The notes beneath the pieces are model-generated. The model was not told the origin of the DNA. It saw only the letters and a program-made list of their open reading frames with translations, and ran no database searches. Positions 1 to 12,260 of a DNA stretch of 64,000 nucleotides are shown one piece after another. Position 1 is the first letter of the stretch. Every line of letters begins with the position of its first letter. The position numbers and the translations under genes are program-made. Source of the DNA: Culex pipiens pallens (Eukaryota > Arthropoda > Insecta > Diptera > Culicidae); assembly GCF_016801865.2 (NCBI RefSeq), contig NC_068937.1:96473278-96537277 (forward strand). The letters are read 5' to 3'.

Positions 1-59
1 CGTACGACAAGACAGCACGACAGCGATAAATAATTATAAAGAGAGGTTTGGATTATCAT

Positions 60-376
60 AACGTGAGGACTTCCATCATTGTCATGATTTTTCTTTCAAA
101 GATATAAATTTTGCGTCGCTTTCAATATTTTGACAAAATTCCTTCAACAAGTTGTTTAGAATAGTGCCCTACACATGCTGATTCCTTTTGGTAACGATTA
201 TCCCATTCCTTGTAAAGTTATGGAAATCGTCATTAATCAATGACTGCCAAGTAGGACGTCAATGATTGTGCCACAAAATTTTATAAATTTTGAAGCACAT
301 TTGATTTAGATCAAAAATTCTTTCAGTGGCTTCAAGAAGGTAACAACCGGCACATGCTGATTCCTTTGGCCCAAAG
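60..376 (+). repeat. Dispersed repeat, copy A
   Basis: About 317 bp match 32716-33030 closely, with only scattered substitutions. Each copy contains the phrase ACATGCTGATTCCTTTTGG twice, about 180 bp apart, and the second occurrence marks the right limit of homology. The other copy lies inside a TTA/TAA-flanked MITE (32334-33324), but no MITE ends are visible here, so this is either a fragment or a separate repeat nested in that MITE. No coding potential is seen. Confidence 0.8.
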
Positions 377-528
377 TGCTGTGTCCACCACTGCGTCAAA
401 CGAATAATCTTGTTCTCACCTTTACCGTTTCAAACCTGTGGACACCTAGTTTCGAGTAGAAATCACGCAATAGAGAAACGCCAAGACAATGCTGAAGCTC
501 GAAAACCGAAATTACAGCACACCACAAT

Positions 529-774
529 TGTCCCGCCCGTGTGGATCAATCGGACCGCGCACTGGACTCACAATCCAGAGGTCGCCGGTTCGAATCCCGC
601 GGCGGGCGCTCTAAAATTCTTTGTGTAAATATGGGTATTCGGCGCCGTCGCTCCGTGCCATACTTTCATACACTTTGGAGCCCAGGGCGGCGAAGTCCTT
701 GCAGATAAAAAGGAAGACACTAGTGGTTGGTACTAGCAATGGTGGCCGACAGCTATAAAGTCAACTTCGTTTTT
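529..774 (+). mobile_element. tRNA-derived SINE, copy 1 (full length, 246 bp)
   Basis: A tRNA-like head at about 530-610 has a B box (GGTTCGAATC), a 5-bp anticodon stem and a 7-nt loop CTCACAA. It is followed by a unique body that ends in CAACTTCG plus a T-run. The same 246-bp unit occurs on the minus strand at 5625-8648 and 30157-30490. The flanks carry ACAAT on both sides (524-528 and 775-779), a probable short target duplication. By loop position the anticodon would be CAC (Val-like), but the T stem has a mismatch, so this is a retroposon head and not a working tRNA gene. Confidence 0.85.
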
Positions 775-1030
775 ACAATGGACCTGAATAACAAAACCGT
801 GCGTCGTCGCTAGAAAACCGCTTAACAATGTCGAAAAATATTGATATTTTGAATTTTGAAGTCGTACGGTTGCACGGACGACAAACGATGGACGGACTCA
901 GCAAGGTGTACAAAAGTACCGCGAAAATGTGATCTTTTTGTACTTTGATTTTGAGTGTAAACAAATTGATTTTTTAATTCATTATTGTTTTGTGTATTGT
1001 TTTCCAACGTTTCCAACTAAGAAGAGATCT
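775..1030. other. Short unassigned stretch
   Basis: AT-rich sequence between the SINE and the minisatellite. I see no gene, hairpin end or repeat match within the window. Confidence 0.5.
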
Positions 1031-1349
1031 TGCCAAACAAAGCTTTCTGCCGAATGGTTTTCTGCTGAACGACTTATTCGGCCCAATGAGTTATTCTGCC
1101 ATTTGTACTATTCCGCTCAATGACATTCTGCCAAACGACTTATTCGGCCTAACGAGTTATTCTGCCATTTGTACCATTCCGCCTAATGACATTCTGCCAA
1201 TTGATTTTCTGCCGAACAAGCTTTTCTGCCAAACGTATTTTCTGCCGAATGACTTTTTCTGCCGAATGACCCATTCCGCCGATTGTTTTTCTGCCGTTCG
1301 GCTTTCCGCCGAATGTCATTCTGCCGAATAATTTTCTGCCGAATGGCCC
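1031..1349 (+). repeat. Degenerate minisatellite, TTCTGCCGAATG type
   Basis: Roughly 13-15 bp units built on TTCTGCCGAATGA are repeated about 20 times with many substitutions (TTATTCGGCC and ATTCTGCCATT variants). The CCGAATG core is shared with the TTTCCCCGAATG arms of the foldback element at 32020-34701. Open frames across it on both strands are products of the repeat. Confidence 0.85.
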
Positions 1350-3282
1350 AGTCCCATCAAAACATGCAAGAATCCCGAATTTCGTCCAAATCGGACTAAT
1401 CCCTCCATTTTGGTACCTTTTGGTATTTTGGTGTAGATGCGGCGAATGAAGCAAATGTAGGTAATCTCAATACTCAGAACTTTAAAATTCGATATCTCTA
1501 GAACGAAACATATTCCTTTCTGTCGATAAGTGATTCTTATGTAAAATTTTCCGGGGAATACGATGGTGAGGTCAAATAAAAAAAATAAGTTGGGGTGTTT
1601 TGAGATACGGCCGTTTAAAGTTTTCAATTGCGCAATACAGGTAGGAAAAATACATTAATTAAAATTTCGATCACGGAAATGGATTCTACGTCAAATTTCC
1701 TTCAAAATTGAGCTTAAGACCGACCTTCAATGAGCTATCGCCGATTGAAAATAGGGGTTTCGCTCAAAAATCCTCAAAAAGTCTTTTTTTTTTGGGGAGT
1801 ATCTGGGGATATGTAATCTTTCAGGTTCCTTGAATCAAATGTTGTAATTTGTGCATGTCTATTTTTAAAGTATTTTTGTGTTAACGTTAATTTATTATTG
1901 TTCATGTTATATATGCATGCATAGTTTAGTTTTAATTATTATGTTTGAAAGCACACTACAAGTAAATGATTGAATATATTAAATACACTTCAATAAGGAT
2001 GATAACTTATGAGTGGGTTCAAATTGTTGAACTGGTATAATCCACACCACACTTGGGTGTAAGCCAATACCCCAGGAACATCACAACTAGAAGAGAGTTC
2101 AGCCGATCAATATGAGCAGGTCTATACGTCGATTTCGATTGCTGATATCCGACGAAGCACAATGGGAGCCGACGAGAAACCGAGAGAGGGAGGCTTCGTG
2201 GCGGCAAAATCACCTACGGTCATCCTCTTTTCCTTCTGGACGTTCTAGTGCGAAGTTCTGAAACACTCGGTAGATTCGAAAATTTTCTAAGTGTGGTAAG
2301 AAAAGCAAGTGGTTAAGTGAAGCTCGATTCCTAATTGATTCTGAGCAAATCTGTGCAGCTTCAGGTAAAATACTAAGAAGAGTTGGACGAATTAAGGATT
2401 TTTGCTAATTTGCGGGGACGCTAACCTCTCTGGCGTCATGTGGCTTCTATATGACGACACGGCGAGCACATTTTTAGCATGTGTTACTAAAGTTCCTTTA
2501 TCTTCGTCTTATGACCTTTTTTGTTTCCTTGGTTTAAGCGGAATTCCGGGTTGATTGCCGATAATTCCCGCAAGCAACATACCCGGACACTGCGGTGCCC
2601 GGAAGTCGCACTTTTGGTCTCTGCTACGAAGCTTGCGCTGAGTAGCATTAACGGTGCGGTGATCACCGTAAAAGAAGCTTTTCACTCGGATTAAAGCATC
2701 CTAATCGTCAAGGAGTGCCCTTCCGCCGGAACTACCCACGGTACGACCGGTTCAACAAAGGAAGAAGACGTCCTGGGGTGTGATCGAACACCCGAATAGC
2801 TTGCAGTAGCTGTACCTACACGAGCTGACGGAGCAGCATACCCTGCCACAACCCAGAGGTCCTGCGCGATTGCGCTAACGCGTGGACCTATCCAGCAAAC
2901 AATTTGGCGCAGCGCGCTAGCCGTTGCTTTGCTGGGAACCCCTGCATGAACCCGCCTAGATCACCAGTACCTGCATGTCGCTAGTTGAGCGGCGGCCCCT
3001 GTTCCAGCCTACATGTCCAGCGCGGACGTGTTAACCAAAGACCCGCCACGTGGACGCACCACGTGTACACGATCGTTCGAGGCCTCGACAAACGGATAAA
3101 TCCGAGTAAGACAAACTTGTGAAAACTCTCTGTTTGATTCCTTTTGCCTAAGAGTAGTAGTATAGTAGTGCGCATGTGGGTCAGAATAAACTGTGTAAAA
3201 TATGAACAAATTGTGTTTACTTTCCTCACTGATCTGTGACTGACATTGCGAATGCCGACCCTTTGATTAGATTCTCGTTTGC
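1350..3282. other. Unassigned DNA with a GC-richer part (about 2.0-3.2 kb)
   Basis: No ORF longer than about 100 codons and no recognisable protein. The GC-richer part contains an AATAAA-type signal (about 3186) and a TGGCGCAG-like string (about 2904) that recall LTR retrotransposon ends. I cannot find a second LTR or any gag/pol, so I leave it unclassified. Confidence 0.4.
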
Positions 3283-3286
3283 TTAT

Positions 3287-5221
3287 GAGCAGTTCTCTAC
3301 GGAATCGGTTTTTTTTCTTTAATTTTAATTTTTGTATTTTTTAATCCGGCTGAAACCTTTTTTTTTGCCTTCGGTATGCCCAAAGAAGCCATTTTGCATC
3401 ATTAGTTTGTCCATATAATTTTCCATACAAATTTGGCAGCTGTCCATACAAAAATGATATGTGAAAATTCAAAAATCTGTATCTTTTGAAGAAATTTTTT
3501 GATCGATTTGGTGTCTTCGGCAAAGTTGTAGGTATGGATATGGACTATACTGAAAAAAAATGAATCACGGTAAAAAAAAATTTGGTGATTTTTTATTTAA
3601 CTTTTTGTCACTAAAACTTGATTTGCAAAAAAACACTATTTTTAATTTTTTTTATTTTTTGATATGTTTTAGAGGACATAAAATGCCAACTTTTCAGAAA
3701 TTTCCAGAATGGGCAAAAAATCTTTGACCGAGATATGAATTTTTAAATCAATACAGATTTTTTCAAAAAATCGAAATATGGGTCGCAAAAATTTTTCAAC
3801 TTCATTTTTCGATGTAAAATCGAATTTGCAATCAAAAAGTACTTTAATGATTTTTTGATAAAGTGCACCGTTTTCAAGTTATAACCATTTTTAGGTAACT
3901 TTTTGAAAATAGTCGCAGTTTTTCATTTTTTTTAAATAGTGCCCATGTTTGCCCACCTTTGAAAAAAATATTTTTGAAAAGCTGAGAAAATTCTCTACAT
4001 TTTGCTCTATTGAACTTTGTTGATACGACCCATAGTTGCTGAGATATTGCCATGCAAAGGTTAAAAAACAGGAAAATTGATGTTTTCTAAGTCTCACCCA
4101 AACAACCCACCATTTTCTAATGTCGATATCTCAGCAACTATAGGTCCGATTTACAATGTTAAAACATGAAACATTCGTGAAATTTTCCGATCTTTTCGAA
4201 AAAAATATTTTCAAAAATTTAAAATCAAGACTAACATATCAAACGGGCCAAACATTCAATATTACGCCCATTTGAAATGTTAGTCTTGATTTTAAATTTT
4301 TGAAAATATTTTTTTTTCGAAAAGATCGGAAAATTTCACGAATGTTTCATGTTTTAACACTGTAGTTCGGACCTATAGTTGCTGAGATATCGACATTAGA
4401 AAATGGCGGGTTGTTTGGGTGAGACTTAGAAAACATCAATTTTCCTGTTTTTTAACCTTTGCATGGCAATATCTCAGCAACTATGGGTCGTATCAACAAA
4501 GTTCAATAGAGCAAAATATAGAGAATTTTCTCAGCTTTTCAAAAATATTTTTTTCAAAGGTGGGCAAACATGGGCACTATTCAAAAAAAATGAAAAACTG
4601 CGACTATTTTCAAAAAAGTTACCTAAAAATGGTTATAACTTGAAAACGGTGCACTTTATCAAAAAATCACTAAAGTACTTTTTGATTGCAAATTCGATTT
4701 TACATCGAAAAATGAAGTTGAAAAATTTTTGCGACCAATATTTCGATTTTTTTTAAAAATCTGTATTGATTTAAAAATTCATATCTCGGTCAAAGATTTT
4801 TTGCCCATTCTGGAAATTTCTGAAAAGTTGGCATTTTATGTCCTCTAAAACATATCAAAAAATAAAAAAAATTAAAAATAGTGTTTTTTTTTGCAAATCA
4901 AGTTTTAGTGACAAAAAGTTAAATAAAAAATCACCAAATTTTTTTTACCGTGTATCATTTTTTTTCAGTATAGTCCATATCCATACCTACAACTTTGCCG
5001 AAGACACCAAATCGATCAAAAAATTTCTTCAAAAGATACAGATTTTTGAATTTTCACATATCATTTTTGTATGGACAGCTGCCAAATTTGTATGGAAAAT
5101 TATATGGACAAACTAATGATGCAAAATGGCTTCTTTGGGCATACCGAAGGCACCAAAAAAGTTTCAGCCGGATTAAAAAATACAAAAAAAATCGAATGAC
5201 CGAAATCTCAGAGAATTACTC
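3287..5221. mobile_element. Foldback transposable element, 1.94 kb, 4-bp TSD
   Basis: Two arms of about 920 bp (3287-4215 and about 4264-5221) are reverse complements over almost their whole length, with a centre near 4240. The element starts GAGCAGTTCTCT and ends with the complement of GAGTAATTCTCT. TTAT flanks both ends (3283-3286 and 5222-5225). The same family occurs at 60121-61983 with an independent 4-bp duplication, ACAA, which confirms the boundaries. No transposase frame is present. A 4-bp TSD is known from several DNA-transposon groups (for example Chapaev, Sola1), so the superfamily is left open. Confidence 0.88.
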
Positions 5222-5225
5222 TTAT

Positions 5226-5613
5226 ACTGAGCTATGCCGCCATTCTTGCCTTGTAACAGAAATCTGGATGGAACACTTATTTATTTGAGTTTGGGATATT
5301 CTGTTCCCTGCATTTTGTTGCATTTTTTTAGCCCTTTTAGATGTATTTTGAATTTTGAAATTCAGTTGAGGTTTTTCCAAGTTTCAGCCTTTATAAAAAA
5401 AATGACGTTGGCCTAGAGTGCTTATATTTTGGCCAGATGCTAGTTTTATATGTACAAACAACCCCTGAAAACGACGTCCCATACAAAGGGGTATGCCCTG
5501 TTCGTTTAAAATAAAATGAATTCTATCTGATATTTAAATAAAATATAGAATTATGGGATCACAGAACGGTACAAAACTTAACTTAGACAAAATCTTAAAA
5601 GGAAATAATATTT
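5226..5613. other. Unassigned AT-rich spacer
   Basis: No gene, TIR or tandem repeat recognised between the foldback element and the split SINE. Confidence 0.5.
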
Positions 5614-5693
5614 ATTTTCATAAAAAAACGAAGTTGACTTTATAGCTGTCGGCCACCATTGCTAGTACCAACCACTAGTGTCTTCCTTTTTAT

Positions 5694-8463
5694 CAGGGCT
5701 GCGGAGTCGGGTCATATTTCAAGCGACTCCGACTCCGACTCCGACTCCGGCTTTCTGAGTTAAGCCGACTCCGACTCCGACTCCGGCTCCGGCATCCACA
5801 AATTGTTGACTCCGGCTCCGACTCCGACTCCGGCCTACCAACTCTAGCCGACTCCGACTCCGACTCCGACTCCAGCTTTCTACAAATTGTTGACTCCGAC
5901 TCCGACTCCGACTCCTACACCTAATATGTATTTTAAATATTTAAAACAATTGAATTAATCACATCACTCACTTTTCAGTTCATACCTGCGCGAATACTGT
6001 AAACCGGGGTGAAATTTATGTTCGGGGTGTTTTGCATTTTGCAATTGATAAATACGAATTATATATACCGTAAAACGGGGTGACTTTGATAGCCGGGGTG
6101 ACTTTGATAAGTTTGCGATTTTTCCGCAAAATGAAGAGTACAATTAAAATACGTAAGGAATGGTTTAGAAACATACTGACCGTGGTAGAGAAGTGTTCAA
6201 AGTACCTCAAGAAGAACTTTTCATAAAATTTTGAAAAGTTTAAAAAGTTAGTTAACTATAGTTAAGAAAATGTTGATGAAAGTCATTATTTTAAACTTCT
6301 CAAAGTGTCATGATTTTCTCAATGAACATGATTTTTAATCGGAAAACGGAATGCATTTTCGGATTCTTTGGACAATTTTCCACTAGAAGAAGGTTTAATA
6401 AGTTTGAAAATAATAAATAATATGTATTTTTGAAACACAATTAAAAAATATCTCCAAATTTATAGGCAATTTCAGTTGAACAAATTTCATGTAAAATGTT
6501 AAAACTTGTGATTCGTGCTTCGAATTCAATATAAAATGCGATTTAAATCGATAATTTTATAAGCAAAACTAGTTTTAACAAATTTCAGGCAAAATTCCGA
6601 CTTTTTTACAATTTTACCTTAATTTTATATGTATTTTGTTAAAAAGCTGATAAACTTAGTTAACTAAATATAAACATTGATTTTTTTCTTAAAAACTATA
6701 TCAGCTACTTTAGTGATGGTACATTTCACGTACAAATAAAGTTTGAACGTCTTAAATATGATTTTAACAAGAAAAACTATGACTATCAAAGTCACCCCGG
6801 AGTTTAAACTAAGAATTTTAAACGTAACTATTTTTCTAAACACTATTGAAAATACTTTTTTTTCCAAAATAGTGCATGGACTTTGTGTGGCCTACCCCAG
6901 TACATGTTTTAAAAATAATAATCATGAGAAAAACCTTACCTGTTGGAAAAAATTCTAAAAAAAAATTGAAATCCTATCAAAGTCACCCCGGTTTACGGTA
7001 CAAACAGAATGGTATGGAACCACATTAAGCTTGGTAGATAAGTGTTCGTTGTTCTAAGTTAAATGTTTTCAGCGTTAATGAAACAAAAATCAAAAATATC
7101 TTCAGATTTCAACGCACTTTCAGCACACCAATTTTCAAAGTAAATTTGAATTTTGTTGTTTGAAAAAATTTAACTTTTCATTTGACTACTTTAAATTAAA
7201 ATTATTTTTTCTTAAGTTAATTAACTAATTTTCATTTGTACTTTTTTTAATGAAATATTAAAAGAAAGTAGCCTTCATGATCAATTTGACATATCAAATA
7301 AATTTGCATACTTTTAGGCTGAAATTTTAAAGACTACACATCAAAGATACCCTGGTTTTGAAATAAACAATTTTCAAAGTAACTATTTTTTAAAGCTTTT
7401 TTGAATTTATTTGAGAAGACGTACATGGACATTGTGTGATCATGAGAAAATTCTAATATTTGGAAAATAAATAAAATTATTTCAATTATATCTCCCCGAT
7501 TTAAGGCATTTAAAAAAACAAACTTGTTCAACGATATTATTTAAGGATCAAAACTTTAAGAGTTTTGTAGAGAAATTGTAAACATTGAGGTCTATCTATC
7601 TAATAAATTTAATGATTATTTCAAAATTTGTTGCAACTTATTTTCGATATTTTTTGTCAGTTTGATTTTTTTTCAGCAAGACACTTTGATTTATTTTTAT
7701 TTTCATAAAAAATGAGCATGTTGCGTTCCTAGTAGAATATTGGTATAATAGTTGATAATGTTTTAAAAACATAATTAATTTTGTTAGATACTGATAGTGA
7801 ACCTTTATTTTTCCTGTTCAAAAAAGTGATCTACTTTAAAATTCCAAGACGTTTGCTAATTTTAATTGAAAGAATACATAAATACATGCAAAAAGAGGCA
7901 GTAAAGAATCATTTTAATATGTTTTAATTTTATGACTACACAGCGACAATTGTTTACTATTTTATGATTTATTCCAAACATTGACAAGAAAGGATTAACA
8001 GATTATCATTCAGTGATTTTAGTGGAATAACACAATAAGAGCTTTCCAATCACAATAAAAATGCTTCGAAAACATAATGATATCTGATAAATATCTTGAA
8101 CCAAACAATAAATTTAATATAAAAATGTCAACGCAGTGCACGCAATTCAATAAATAAATTTAAAATATTTAAAAAAAATGATAATTAACGTGAATTATAA
8201 CAAATTTTGAACAATAAATAGATTAAATTATATTAATTTTTTTGACAACTCCGACTCCAGCTCCGACTCCGGGTCTATCAGAAATTTACGACTCCGGCTC
8301 CGACTCCGACTCCAGCTCATAAAATTTAGACGACTCCGACTCCGACTCCGACTCCAGCTATTCGAGTTTTGACGACTCCGGCTCCGACTCCGACTCCAGG
8401 TCCCCAAAAAGACCCGACTCCACCGACTCCGGCTCCGACTCCGACTCCGACTCCACAGCCCTG
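5694..8463. mobile_element. hAT-like non-autonomous element with GGAGTC/GACTCC ends, copy 1 (2.77 kb)
   Basis: Terminal inverted repeats read CAGGGCTGCGGAGTCGG and, at the right end in complement, CAGGGCTGTGGAGTCGG. The 8-bp target duplication CTTTTTAT (5686-5693 and 8464-8471) interrupts a SINE whose uninterrupted copy at 529-774 shows the site occupied once. Inside each terminus lies a hexanucleotide array, GACTCC at 5704-5915 and again at 8245-8460, in inverted arrangement. The AT-rich core is homologous, in opposite orientation, to the element at 25889-28028. An 8-bp TSD and a CAGGG start fit the hAT superfamily. No transposase ORF is seen. Confidence 0.93.
6068..6998. mobile_element. TA-flanked inverted-repeat element (Tc1/mariner-type MITE), 931 bp
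   Basis: The ends read CCGTAAAACGGGGTGACTTT on the left and its near complement AAAGTCACCCCGGTTTACGG on the right, each next to a TA dinucleotide (6066-6067 and 6999-7000). Further GGGGTGACTTTGAT motifs at 6091-6109 and, inverted, at 6782-6800 give subterminal repeats. It lies inside the hAT-like element 5694-8463 and is therefore younger than it. No transposase frame is visible. Confidence 0.8.
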
Positions 8464-8648
8464 CTTTTTATCTACAAGGACTTCACCGCCCTGGGCTCCT
8501 AAGTGTATGAAAGTATGGCACGGAGCGACGGCGCCGAATACCCATATTTACACAAAGAATTTTTAGAGCGCCCGCCGCGAGATTCGAACCGGTGACCTCT
8601 GGATTGTGAGTCCAGTGCGCGGTCCGATTGATCCACACGGGCGGGACA

Positions 8649-8873
8649 ATTTTCATAAATTCATTGATATTTTGCTAAATTCTGGAAGTAGCATAATTCA
8701 AATGATTCATACATTTTTTAGTGTTACTTTTAGTTTCAAAAGTCAGACTTGATATTTAGCTTTAGTTTTTGGGCCTTTTTTCGACCGCGACAAGAGAAGG
8801 GAGATAAACAATTAAAATAAACAACTGTACCATCCCAATGGCCTTACCAACAAAAAGAAAAGAACAAGTTTTT
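8649..8873. other. Spacer between SINE and T-flanked element
   Basis: Includes the right SINE target duplication (8649-8659). Nothing else recognised. Confidence 0.5.
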
Positions 8874-9342
8874 GACAAAGAACTTTGTCTTAGGGCATCC
8901 AGATTTTTCGCGAAGCAAAATGAAACACTTGAGGGCAAACTTTCGAAAAAAAAGTGCAAGATTTTAAACACTTGTATCTTTCTCCTTTCTCGACCAATTT
9001 GAACGTTTTACCTAGACGTTTTACTTCAGTTATTTTCTTAAAACATGTTTATCACAAGTTTGACATGACCCCTTGAATACTCTAAACTGCCCATGTTCAC
9101 ATAAATGTCCCATATGCATTTTGAACATTTTTAGTGGTTAAGAAATTCAAAAAACCAACATGGCGGAAAAAACGGCGATGATGAAACATTGAGAAAAGCC
9201 GTTCAAATTTGACTAAAATGGGGTCGCAGACTCTGAATTTGATGATAGAAGAAAGGAAATATAAAAAAAGAGAAAACATGTTAAGAGCTTTGTGCAAAGT
9301 TCTTTGTCATATTGGTCATGTGTAACATAACCCCCTGCACCT
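8874..9342. mobile_element. T-run-flanked hairpin-ended element, short form (469 bp)
   Basis: Begins GACAAAGAACTTTGTC, a perfect 16-bp palindrome, and ends with a CAAAGTTCTTTG hairpin followed by about 35 bp closing in CCTGCACC. Both sides abut T-runs (TTTTT at 8869-8873, T10 after 9342). Both ends recur on the 9.8-kb element at 41132-50907, which fixes the boundaries. Ends are asymmetric beyond the hairpins, unlike ordinary TIR elements. A Helentron/HINE-like rolling-circle affiliation is possible but not proven. Confidence 0.72.
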
Positions 9343-11258
9343 TTTTTTTTCATTTCCTTCGTTTACTCATGTCAAATCATTTTTACAAGCAAAGTATTTT
9401 TTCTAAAAAGATATTGCGTCTAGAAAAGTGTAATTTTACATCAGAAACAGGCGATTTTTTATTTCTTTCACTTTTTTTCCATTTGTTCAGGTAAATCACG
9501 TAAAAAGACGCAACATTTAACCTTTAAAGTTTCAACTCATTTTTTTGTTTTGCTGCAAAATATCTTTGCTGTCTGAAAATGTGTTTTTAAAGCAATCAAA
9601 TTTAAAAAAACACATTTTCGCACATCTAGAGGCATTTAGAAAATACAATAAAAAAAATCCGTTGATTATTAACTGTTTCGAAGTTTATTTTGCAATTTTT
9701 TTTCCTTCCTCTGTCCAATTTGTTCTCCTTAGTACCAGTAAACTTTTACCCCCTTGAATTGGTTAGCTATTGAAAGGTACCTCATATTATACCTCACTTT
9801 ACCTTTGCAATGGCATTCTGGTACCTCATATCTCAGCTAAGGTTAAATACTGCACTGATGATTTGTCAAAACAACGCAATAAATGAAATGTAATGAGTTT
9901 AAGTTTTAAACAAAATCTAGACAACGTTAAGAAAACACTTTACGAAAATGTCGATATTTTATTTTTTAATGTGTCTATCTGACACTTAACAGTGGATAAA
10001 TCAACATTTTTGCAAAAAAATCACTGCACAAAACTGCAAGTTGAAAGATCCTGGTAAAACATCTAACCAATCCCATTTATAACAATTAACTAGATTGATT
10101 TATCACAACACGCAAGACGTTCCCCAAAACCACAGCCAATCTGAAGTCAACTGTCCCACGTGGACTTCTAAGGGACGACAACCGAAGCTTGCCGGTCCTG
10201 AGTCTCCGGGGGCATGGGCATGTCAAGATTAGGACCGGAGACAGTGCCGTTGGTTAAATGGCGGAGATGAAATTTATGTTTTCCTGTTTTTCCGGACAGA
10301 CAAAATGGACGGACCAACTTGGTGTCCCGTGGACCTTTTCCACGAGGTGAAGGAGGAGAACACAACAAAACTGCAGCCGAGCGCAAAACCGTCCTGTCCG
10401 TCAGTCAGATTTTCGGAGGACTTACGGATAGACAGAACCAGCAACCAGCAGCTTCAACCCCATCACAATAAGTGACTCAACCAGCCGAGTTTATCCGCAA
10501 TAAATTTTATGGTCTGCATGTGCTGGTGTTCTGGTTCCGGGTAGATTTGTAGACCCCGCAGCGCCAGTCGTCGCCGGTTTGAAAGTTTGAAGCCTGCAGC
10601 ACTGGGGGTTGCCAACCGACCCGGAACTTTCCTCAACCCCTCCAGGGTTTGCTGAGGGGGGGGTTGGGGGAAAGTTGAAAGTTTTGTCGGTTTTGCGATT
10701 ATTCAATATGTTGAATGTACAAATACACACACATACTGGCATATACAGAAAAGGAGAAAGAGGGGAAATAAAGTTGTTTTGCGGAGGCAAGTGCCTTGCT
10801 GCCAGAAAAGCTACACAGCTACAGCAATTGACATGGTGGTATAAATTTTACGAAAAGCTCACAAACTAACTTCAGCATGTTAACACCACCCGTTTCCCGC
10901 CTGGGCCAATGAATACTAACGAAGCCTAACAAATTGATGGTCGTGTTTGGCATGTGTGTGTGTCTGTCTTATTTGATGGAAGTAGATTAAATGAAGCCGT
11001 TGCTGGCAACACTGCTGAAGGATGGAAAGAGCTGGCGAAAGTTTTAATCGACAATTATAACACGTACAGTGTGGAAGTACAGCTTCAATTTGGAAAACTC
11101 ATTGAAAACAGAAAAGTTTGAACCTTGCGACTTGTCAAATGAAGCGTGCAACATGGAATATGCAACTAAAAACTTGTAACATTTAACGTAATATTTGAAA
11201 CAAAAAATAAACAACTTAAAACATTTACCGAGCAGCATCCATCAATTATGAAAAAATA
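9343..11258. other. No gene seen
   Basis: AT-rich to about 10.1 kb, then a more balanced stretch (10.1-10.9 kb) with short frames on both strands, a G-run near 10657 and a small CA run near 10723. None of the frames resembles a protein I know. It looks like intergenic or intronic unique DNA. Confidence 0.5.
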
Positions 11259-12260
11259 AAAAATCTTGAAAATCTTGAAAATCTTGAAAATCTTGATAAT
11301 CTTGTTAATCTTAAAAATCTTGAAAATCTTGAAAATCTTGAAAATCTTGAAAATCTTGAAAATCTTGAAAGTCTTGAAAATCTTGAAAATCTTGAAAATC
11401 TTGAAAATCTTGAAAATCTTGAAAATCTTGAAAATCTTGAAAATCTTGAAAATCTTGAAAATCTTGAAAATCTTGAAAATCTTGAAAATCTTGAAAATCT
11501 TGAAAATCTTGAAAATCTTGAAAATCTTGAAAATCTTGAAAATCTTGAAAATCTTGAAAATCTTGAAAATCTTGAAAATCTTGAAAATCTTGAAAATCTT
11601 GAAAATCTTGAAAATCTTGAAAATCTTGAAAATCTTGAAAATCTTGAAAATCTTGAAAATCTTGAAAATCTTGAAAATCTTGAAAATCTATAAAATCTTG
11701 AAATTCTATAAAATCTTGAAATTCTTGAAATTATTGAAATTCTTGAAATTCTTGAAATTCTTGAAATTCTTGAAATTCTTGAAATTCTTGAAATTCTTGA
11801 AATTCTTGAAATTCTTGAAATTCTTGAAATTCTTGAAATTCTTAAAATTCTTGAAATTATTGAAATTCTTGAAATTCTTGAAATATTTGAAATTCTTGAA
11901 ATTCTTGAAATTCTTGAAATTCTTGAAATTCTTGAAATTCTTAAAATTCTTGAAATTCTTGAAATTCTTGAAATTCTTGAAATTCTTGAAATTCTTGAAA
12001 TTCTTGAAATTCTTGAAATTCTTGAAATTCTTGAAATTCTTGAAATTCTTGAAATTCTTGAAATTCTTGAAATTCTTAAAATTCTTGAAATTCTTGAAAT
12101 TCTTGAAATTCTTGAAATTCTTAAAATTCTTGAAATTCTTGAAATTCTTGAAATTCTTAAAATTCTTGAAATTCTTGAAATTCTTCGAATTCTTAAAAAT
12201 CTTCAAATTCTTGAAATTTATGAAATTTAAAAAAATACTTGAAATTTTTAAAATTCTTGA
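11259..12260 (+). repeat. 9-bp minisatellite with two sub-arrays
   Basis: About 108 units of 9 bp. Up to about 11690 the unit is AATCTTGAA; after a short mixed junction it is ATTCTTGAA to about 12200, then decays into AT-rich sequence. Because 9 is a multiple of 3 and the unit lacks a stop in several frames, frames of 337 codons (plus) and 166 codons (minus) stay open. These read as LKI/KFL or NFK repeats and are not genes. Confidence 0.97.

Larger units (their letters stand above)
5625..8648 (-). mobile_element. tRNA-derived SINE, copy 2, split by a hAT-like insertion
   Basis: The SINE tail is at 5625-5693 and the head plus body at 8472-8648, both on the minus strand. Joined, they give 246 bp, exactly the length of copy 1. 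The SINE is flanked by an 11-bp duplication ATTTTCATAAA (5614-5624 and 8649-8659). The interruption is the element at 5694-8463 with its own 8-bp duplication, so the SINE was there first. Confidence 0.92.

Noticed and set aside
530..610. Functional tRNA-Val gene
   Set aside because: The same sequence heads three 246-bp repeats, and the T stem is mismatched; it is a SINE head. The same reasoning applies to 8570-8648 and 30412-30490.
1840..3282. LTR retrotransposon remnant
   Set aside because: An AATAAA-type signal and a TGGCGCAG string are suggestive, but there is no second LTR, no clear TG...CA ends and no gag/pol.
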